In this document: positions 57,401 through 64,000 of the stretch, in pieces
How the letters are laid out: each line of letters begins with the position of its first letter
How positions within the stretch are numbered: position 1 is the first letter of the stretch
Source of the DNA: Branchiostoma floridae
Taxonomy: Eukaryota > Chordata > Leptocardii > Amphioxiformes > Branchiostomatidae
Direction of reading: 5' to 3'
Assembly (NCBI RefSeq): GCF_000003815.2
Contig: NC_049984.1
Span: 8,672,459-8,736,458, forward strand
Length of the DNA: 64,000 bases
The notes under the pieces: model-generated
The model's input: only the letters and a program-made list of their open reading frames with translations
Told to the model about the DNA's origin: nothing
The model's database searches: none
Position numbers and translations under genes: made by a program

Positions 57401-60400
57401 TTCAGTGAACTTAAAATAATGAGGATTGAGTTTGATATAACCAGCTACATACATGCCACATACCTGTGTGTTAGCTAGTGTGTTATGCTGAAGGGCAGTT
57501 GTACAGGTTATACGAACACAGATACTTAATGACAAGACCATACTGTTGTTGTGCAGGTTCAGTATGACCTGGGTACCCTGTACTTCCATCAACATGAGTA
57601 CCAGAAAGCACTGAAGTCTTTCACTTCTTCTTACCAACTTATAAAGGAGGTGGGTATTAGTAATATGTTTGCACTGTGAATTTCCTCAATATTACTAGAT
57701 GTTGTCTAGTTACCATAGATGGAAAAAGAACATCTTTGTAATACCATAACATCATGGTAACAGCTTTTTGTGATAACGAGTTCTAGTACGGTACATAAAA
57801 ACATGTAACGTTATTTGTGTAGTTATTGTTAATGTTCAAATCTAACCCTCATGTACTATAACAACAAAATCTTTGTGCATGGATGTCCCTTTACAAGAGT
57901 TAAACAACAGTTAGATATCTTACATTTGTCAAAGTTGTTGTGCCTACTTCCCACCCAGCTGAGCGATCCGATCTTCTGTAAGATCGATGTCCCGAAGCTG
58001 GAGGGTTACCTGAGTGCATGTCAGGGGCTTGCTGGGATAGCTCCCTCCGTCAAACCTTCCTCCCTCTTCGATGAAGTGGAACAGTCCAGAAAAAGCAATT
58101 ACAAGGTAAAGAATTTGCCTAATCAAGCATTTGCAAATAATGCCAAATTTGTCAAGAACTTTCGTCAAAGAAGACGTGAAAAAACAAGAATAAAGATTGT
58201 TTGGAATACAATATTCTGTGTCCACGTTCAATGTTCAAGGTTTTAAATCATTTGTTCAATCTTCCTGACCACTTACATTTCATACTGAAGGCAACTAACT
58301 TTCTTTGCCCAACAGTTTTGGGTGCACAGAGGATGTCATCCATGTAATCAAATCAGTATGCCCTAATCTATAGGACAAATTTACCAAACTTTTGAATGGA
58401 GAAACCTCGGTATGAGACCAGTTCTGTTCTGTTGCCAGGGTTTACTGGAGCTGCTGGTGAGAGACAACCTGACAGCAGAGGTTCCCACGTCTTACAGACA
58501 CTTCCTGGAGCAGGAGCTGGAGAAAAAAACTAGGAAGGAAGACAAGTAAGCAGCGTGGGCCACTGTACATGTAGACTGTTACAGTTGAACACCTTACTTT
58601 GAAATTTCATCTGTGTTGATTAAAGCCATTCTGGATCAAAGTTGAATTGCAATTTTCAACACAAAAATTTCACTTACCCAAATTTTTAACTGTCAGATTC
58701 CAGTCTTTGTCAAGGAATTAACAATCCGCCGCCTTTGTGATGTCGCAGTATGCAGATAGAACAGATGACTCAGTGAGCAACAGATCATAATTACAGTGCA
58801 ACTTTCATCCAGTTTAACTTGTCATTAATAGAAATTAGTGTATGAAGGTGGCAGCTTTATATTAGTACATATACTTTGAGGAGGCTCTGCTAAACTGGCT
58901 GAGCTTTCCACTTTTGTGGGTGTGGCCTCTGATCAGCTGTCAACCAATCTGTCAGAGAATCACATTAAGGCAATTCTTTGATTGGCTGACAGCTGGTTAG
59001 AGTCAACTTTTACAAAGTGGAAACCTCAGCCTGGTTTAGCATAGCCTCCTCAAGGTATGTATAAGGTGGGAGAAGGCTCTGCATAAAAGAATGAAGTTAT
59101 AAGATTGTAACTACATGTACTTCCTATCAACAGGTTACAGGACACCTGGCTGAAGGTGTGCTGCTGTAATGCAGTATCTAATGTGGTGCAGGGCCGACCT
59201 GTACAGCCCAGCTTCACACACCTGGTGCCACACCTGTCCCAGGATATGGTCCACTTCCTCATCAAGGTTTGTTGTTACCTCCGTGAAAATGTAGATATTG
59301 ATGTATTTGGTGTGCATTCAAAGTTACGTGAATATCACAGAGTGGCAGCATGTAAGGCAAAAGTGGTGTAATACGATACTTGAAGAATAGGAAGTTTGCT
59401 TTGGTTCAGGTCCAATGGTGTGGGAGCCATCATGATCTCATGGCTACACCCACACTGTAGTCAGGTATCTACATAGAGCTTGGTTGTTTGTTCCTTTATT
59501 TAGACTTGAATAGTATTCTATTCGGCTGGTGACAACATTGTTTAGCCAATTGTATACAAGGTCACTGAAATGGGACTATTCTTTCCAATGATACAGATTT
59601 GTAAGCAGTCAGTTCATTCCACAGACCAGAGGCAGCATGCAAGGATGGTGGATTTTATAGGGTGAGTTTTCATGCAGAAGAGGTAGATCATTAAATAGAC
59701 ATCTTTATATTGTAAAGCAAGCCAGCAGCAAAGCTGTTAGGATTATAACCTAGTGTATCAGCCTGCTACTGATGTAAAAAAAAGGTAATGTTTTCAAGAT
59801 TGTTTGCTTGTCCTGGTGTGTGTTCAAATTTGTTCCTTCATGAGTTGTAACTGGAGACTGGCAGGATGTGAAGGTTGAGCTGGCCTGACTCAAATTTTTT
59901 CAGTAGGCTGGAAAAATTGAAAGTCAGGAACCCAAAGATGTTATGTGCCATAGAGAGGAGCATGTGATATGTGAAATGAACATGGTTGTGTCAGATTTTG
60001 TCAAGATACAACATATTTCATGTAGGTATGAGATCTTCTATTTCTTGTTGGATGAACGGTATAGATATAACTAGGATTACATAACAATATGTGCCTTTAA
60101 CATTGTCTGCATACAGACATGTGTTGCGACACATGAGTGGTAGTGTGGTGTTGGAGTCAGTATTGGAGACGTCTAAAGACCTCCTGACAACACAAGAACT
60201 GGAGACCATCAGGGCACAGTACATCCCACAGCAGACAGCCATTCCTAACTACACAGGGGAGAGACCTCACACTAATACAGGTATGGACTGGATTGTGGCA
60301 CTGTTAAGCTAAGGGCACCACCCGCCGTACGTGCATATACGTGCTGTCTAGATGCCAAAATGTGGGCAATCTCCGACGGACTTTGGAGCACGCAAACATG

Positions 60401-63400
60401 CCGTAGAACTTTACGTGAAGGCAAAACTTTGTGTGCCATCTGGCTGAGGATTAGCCCCCCATGCGTGCCAGTTCGGGTGACGCACCTGCCCTGTACAGCC
60501 TGAACGTTTTCAGAAATACGCGCCGGACGTGGCCTCCCAAAGGGCAAAAGACAAATTGCACGTACGGCGGGCTGTGCCCTTAGCTTAACATAGCAGGAGA
60601 TTTGGTAGGTCATGAGATCAACCCCATGCAGTGTCATACCAAAGAGTCTAAAGATGCTACATATACCTTTTCTGCTTAGCACTCAACATTTGAGAAAGAG
60701 TAAGTAAAGTGGTAGTTGAACCTGTCACTACCATATTCCAGTGGACTAGCAACCCCCTGCTGTAGTAATTGCATTAAATTGTGTGGCCCAAGGGCTATTG
60801 AAAACGGATAGGGGCATTGCTCTTTGTACCATCTGGTGCAGGAAGGACTTTGACTTTTTGATACAGCAGGAAAATTGATTGACCAACAAGTTTGTGAGCC
60901 CTAAATTTCATTTTAGCCAGTAATTAATAGTATTAGTCCACTGTGTTAATCAATGTATTGTAACAGTAAAATAAGAAAGAATAGCTGTTTATAAATAGCT
61001 AATACTGGATAAAAAGTCATTCTATTGTCAATCCTGTGTGTTCCTGTTGCAGGCAGCCGGCAGCAGCAGCAGTGTGACCTGGAACAGGCTCTGATGAACA
61101 CCCTCAGCCCCAAGACTATCCAGAGACTGGTCATGGAGCTTCATGGCATGGCAACAGACTCCGCCTACTGCGTACCTTACCACAAGGTGGGACAAACTTT
61201 CAATATAATACATACAAATGCAAAATGTTTAATTGCGAAAACACAAACTGACCAAAACCAATACCACTATGAATTAGAAGCCTCTTCCACTGACCCCATG
61301 ACATGTACTGTCAAGTCTGATTAACAGCTTGTTCTCCCACCTCTGACCTGTATTTCCTGCTACTTCAGCGAGTCTGGTCTTTGCAGTCCTCTTCCCACTC
61401 ACTTCCTGTCACTCTACTGACAGTGCACACCAGTCCAAACAAACACACATTCTACAGAACCAACTGCTGAGAAGGATCTAAAACAGCGTTTTATGTAACA
61501 AATACATACACGGAAAGCATGGACTTGTATGAACATGGAGTCAATTGTACTACACTGCTGTATTGTGTCGTATCAGTTTCCCAAATCCCAGTTACTATGT
61601 ACTATTTAGTTACTATGTTACTATCAGACACAGGTCATACTAAAAAAATAACATGATCTGAATCCAGATCATGTTATTTGTTTAGTATGACCTGTGTCTG
61701 ATTCCCCTGTATAGTGGGAGATGCCCCGTGAGTATGTATCGTTCCTGTGGGACCATCACAACTCAGTAGGCAGTGTCACTCATGATGTCGTGTACCTCAT
61801 CCTGGCCAAGGCACTGCACTGTGCAAGTATGAAGGTAGGGTTGTCAATGCTCATCTGTTTAACACAATTTAAATGTTGTTCTTTTCTTTTAAAGAGAGCC
61901 ACAACTTTTTCGCATTGACGAACACACCACACTTTTTGAAAAGAGTAGGGGTCTATCCTGATATGCATATGAGTGAATAAAACCTTTCAGTCTGTTCTTA
62001 AGCAGCAGTACTTACCCTATAAAACTTTTGTGTTTTGCCTATAGGCTGTTTATCGGCTATGCATAACAAAATTGAAATTAAAAAATCATTTTGTCTTGAT
62101 TTAACATGATTCCCACACAATTAGTTTGTTGAAAGATTGTAATGGTCTGTGATAGCAATGACTTTTTATGGCACACTGAACATATCATGTTGCCCTGTAA
62201 ACATACCTGGTATGTACTGCCATCTAGATGGTTCAGATACATTTAAAATGGCATGAATTATAGCAAAGATTTCCTCCTTTCCAAACCTTGTCACCGCAGG
62301 ACTTCCCAACAGCGAGAGTTCTGCTGCGTCACGGCGTGGAGCAGGTGCGGGCGCTGTCCTTCCGGCTGGGCGCGATCGTGCACAACGAGCTGCTGCTGCT
62401 GGACATCACGGACCACGCCAGCCGGCGGGACGGCAGGAAGGCTGCCCAGGAGCTGGTGCAGGCTGTCAAGAACCAGCTCAGCACCAGGATCCCTGGTTAA
62501 GGGCATAGCTTCTTCTTCTTCTTCTTCTTCTTAAAAACGTCTTAAAAACGTCCGAGCCACCTTGGTCCTTTTCCCTAAATCATGTCCAATAATATTTTGT
62601 GGCCATTAGTTGTAATGACTCCCATCTTAAGCTATGTCACAATTCTTTTGCTCTCTCCACGAAGATGTACTCATTCTCCATCTCATCCCTTGACCTCCAA
62701 CATAGCTTACTTCTAATCATTATTAGGTTCAGGAAATTAATGTTGAGTTTCTGATTTTAATCCTGACAAAATAGGGCTGTTAGGTGAAGATTCTTCATTT
62801 GTTGAATATGTGTTGTAAGTTAGTAATACGTTAGTGATGCATGTTCAACCTGTATGATTTGTGCTTCAGAGGTTCCTGTGAGGAAGGAACTGCATGAGAC
62901 CATGGCAGCATTCCTGCTCAACATACGAGAGTTTGAGTATCTGTTCCAGTCTCGCAACACTGTCGGGGTCTACAGCAATAGCTATTTGTGGGTAAGTTGA
63001 TTTGATTTCTTATGAAGTCATGTACAACACAAATTTTTCAGGAAATGCGACTGAATGGGTTTTTGAATATGTTTATTATGAAACTTCCTACTTATTGTTT
63101 GTTGCAGCTGGCCCACCTGATAGCCAGTGTTAGTAAGGATCTCCCCATGCTCAAATCCTTCAGGCAGCCTGGCAGGGAACTATGGGACTTTGGTCAGTAC
63201 ATTCAACATCGCTTAAATGTTTTCTTTAGGTAAAGCCAATTCTCTGATTGGCTGAGAGCTGGTTAGAGGCGACGTCCACAAAAGTAGAAACCTCAGCCCA
63301 GTTCAGCGGAGCCTCCTCATATTGTATAGGCCACAGGCGAGGCTCTTAATAGGATCATTTTGCATGACAAAACACATTACATATGAGTACTTCAATGTAC

Positions 63401-64000
63401 CTTAATATCTTTCTTGTGTATAGTGGTATCAGTCTTCGTGGACAGTCACCAGCACAAGAGAGGGAGTGATGGGAAGGCCATGGGCATGATGCAGAGGGAC
63501 TCAGCTATCTCTCCTCTCACCAGGACAGAGTTCTTGGACTTTCTGAAGAACATTCAGGTGATGAACATGTGTGCTGAACTTCTAGCATGCCAGCTCAGTT
63601 TTTGGCACAGTCACATTTGTCATAACGATAAGTCGTTGTGTGATTATGATGTCGCACAACTTAACCATTAACTTTAGAGTGAGTTTTCTGACTTTTTGGC
63701 ATTGCATGTATTATCTTATTCCATGTATACATGTTGGGCAAGTGATAAAAAAGATGATATGAATCACTGATGGTGTTGTTGTCTGTCTTTCAGGACCCAG
63801 TTTGTCTAAGTTTGATGGTCTCCTGTCTTGCTAAAATTATCAACATCTTACAGGTAAGGTCAAAATCTTGTTTGACCTTGTGTTGCTACCAACATTTAAC
63901 AGACAACTTTCAGTTTCCTTTAAGTTATAAGTTTGGTCCAGTCACTCTTGATCTTTTTTTCCTTTTTCAGGATGATTCCAACAAAGACGTCAGCAATGAT
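51472..64000 (+). CDS. INTS8: Integrator complex subunit 8 (partial, continues past the window)
   Basis: Part of the Integrator-PP2A module that dephosphorylates paused RNA polymerase II. Exons read are 51472-51592, 51702-51876, 52187-52327, 52865-52927, 53174-53228, 56923-57078, 57557-57649, 57959-58105, 58439-58545, 59134-59266, 60117-60280, 61053-61186, 61715-61834, 62300-62495, 62870-62991, 63108-63192, 63424-63557, 63794-63853 and 63971-64000+. The start MNDPDAERPRS leads to WFEFLL (21-26), the INTS8 N-terminal motif needed for PP2A binding in the human protein. NEQNQILPPADNKRNR, VMELHGM and HQHKRGSDG also match human INTS8. The junction between the exons ending 59266 (phase 0) and starting 60117 (which needs phase 2) does not close, so a short exon is missing. 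A fitting micro-exon is CAG|CCTGCT...AAG|GTAATG at about 59777-59799. Exons beyond 64000 are not visible. Confidence 0.94.
53300..56922. repeat. Tandem array of partial INTS8 exon 6 copies
   Basis: Intron 5 of INTS8 holds at least eight degenerate copies of the exon 6 acceptor and first codons: CCCTAG followed by TTACGTGACCAGTTACCCGA and CTC-GTGTGTAT-CTGGA. Spacers between them repeat ACCAGAAAG-TTTTATCATT and TTCACATTGCCCCCC. The last copy is the true exon (56923). A 2.8-kb transposon splits the array. Confidence 0.85.
53469..56279. mobile_element. 2.8-kb inverted-repeat DNA transposon, PIF/Harbinger-like ends
   Basis: The terminal inverted repeats (about 47 bp) begin GGGACTGGTCGATATTTAGC and continue through a G-run and GGCCGGTCGTCAGAGGG. 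Subterminal tandem TTTTTTCCTAGGCCCTCCCC units follow at both ends. Target-site duplication is TTA (53466-53468, 56280-56282). Three-base TWA duplications are the PIF/Harbinger hallmark. Open frames inside (for example 53806-54180 plus, 54686-54883 minus) match no transposase I know, so it is likely non-autonomous or carries unknown cargo. The right part (56040-56140) holds the repeat shared with 560 and 39300. Confidence 0.85.
57220..57246. repeat. (GTTT)n microsatellite
   Basis: Several perfect GTTT units followed by ATTGCGATCTCC. It lies in INTS8 intron 6 and has no other feature. Confidence 0.9.
58870..59095. mobile_element. MITE, CTCTGC/CTGAGG family
   Basis: GAGGCTCTGCTAAACTGGCT, CACTTTTGTGGGTGTGGCCT and, inverted, AAGTGGAAACCTCAGCCTGG, TTAGCATAGCCTCC. 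In INTS8 intron 9. Confidence 0.87.
60304..60588. mobile_element. Inverted-repeat element with TTAAGCTAAGGGCAC ends
   Basis: The left end TTAAGCTAAGGGCACCACCC and the right end GGGCTGTGCCCTTAGCTTAA pair almost perfectly. The repeats continue through GCCGTACGTGC. It follows INTS8 exon 60117-60280 by 24 bp. Confidence 0.85.
61623..61702. repeat. 80-nt near-perfect hairpin next to an INTS8 splice acceptor
   Basis: ATCAGACACAGGTCATACTA at 61623 pairs with its complement ending at 61702. Inner arms ATAACATGATCTG and CAGATCATGTTAT leave a loop of only a few bases. The 3' arm ends 12 nt before the exon at 61715. It could be a tiny MITE or a foldback with a role in splicing. Confidence 0.85.
62507..62532. 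repeat. (CTT)n microsatellite
   Basis: TTCTTCTTCTTCTTCTTCTT begins about 12 bp past the donor at 62495/62496, which is an unusual GTTAAG. Confidence 0.85.
63198..63350. mobile_element. Partial MITE, CTCTGC/CTGAGG family
   Basis: TCTCTGATTGGCTGAGAGCT, GACGTCCACAAAAGTAGAAA and CCTCAGCCCAGTTCAGCGGA match one arm of the family. It begins close to the donor at 63192/63193. Confidence 0.75.

Noticed and set aside
1-64000. CRISPR array, operon or prokaryotic system
   Set aside because: Spliced eukaryotic genes throughout. The tandem repeats present have no regular unique spacers and are explained by MITEs, minisatellites and exon duplication.

Overview
The window looks like nuclear DNA of an intron-rich invertebrate chordate. 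Amphioxus (Branchiostoma) is my best guess, from short phase-conserved exons, very many miniature inverted-repeat elements, tRNA-headed SINEs and vertebrate-like protein sequences. This is inference; no database was used. A 100-N gap sits at 452-551.

Left half (about 1.5-32.8 kb, + strand): a tandem array of four alpha-carbonic anhydrase genes, each reconstructed here exon by exon with conserved intron phases and intact zinc ligands. The copies share the catalytic core but differ at their ends. Copy 1 has an Arg-rich, mitochondrial-type leader. Copy 2 has two alternative first exons. Copy 3 has a hydrophobic C-terminal tail. Copy 4 begins MGCSCSS, a myristoylation/palmitoylation-type N-terminus close to that of Lck. 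Tail-anchor DNA is still readable just past the stop codons of copies 2 and 1. This suggests a membrane tail was ancestral to copies 1-3 and was cut off in two of them. Copies 1 and 2 also share a CRE/HNF4-like promoter module.

Right half: three housekeeping genes. FEN1 (- strand, 12 exons, 380 aa) is convergent with carbonic anhydrase copy 4 and divergent from DDX27. DDX27 (+, 23 exons, 809 aa) is complete. INTS8 (+, at least 19 exons seen) runs off the right edge.

Introns and spacers are filled with mobile DNA: a 5'-truncated LINE with a MITE nested in its ORF, at least six families of inverted-repeat elements, a hAT-type element with a clear 8-bp target duplication, a 2.8-kb element with TTA duplications (PIF/Harbinger-like ends), three tRNA-derived SINE copies, and a tandem array of partial INTS8 exon copies.

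Joined coordinates below come from reading splice signals, frame continuity and family conservation by eye. No transcript evidence was available.
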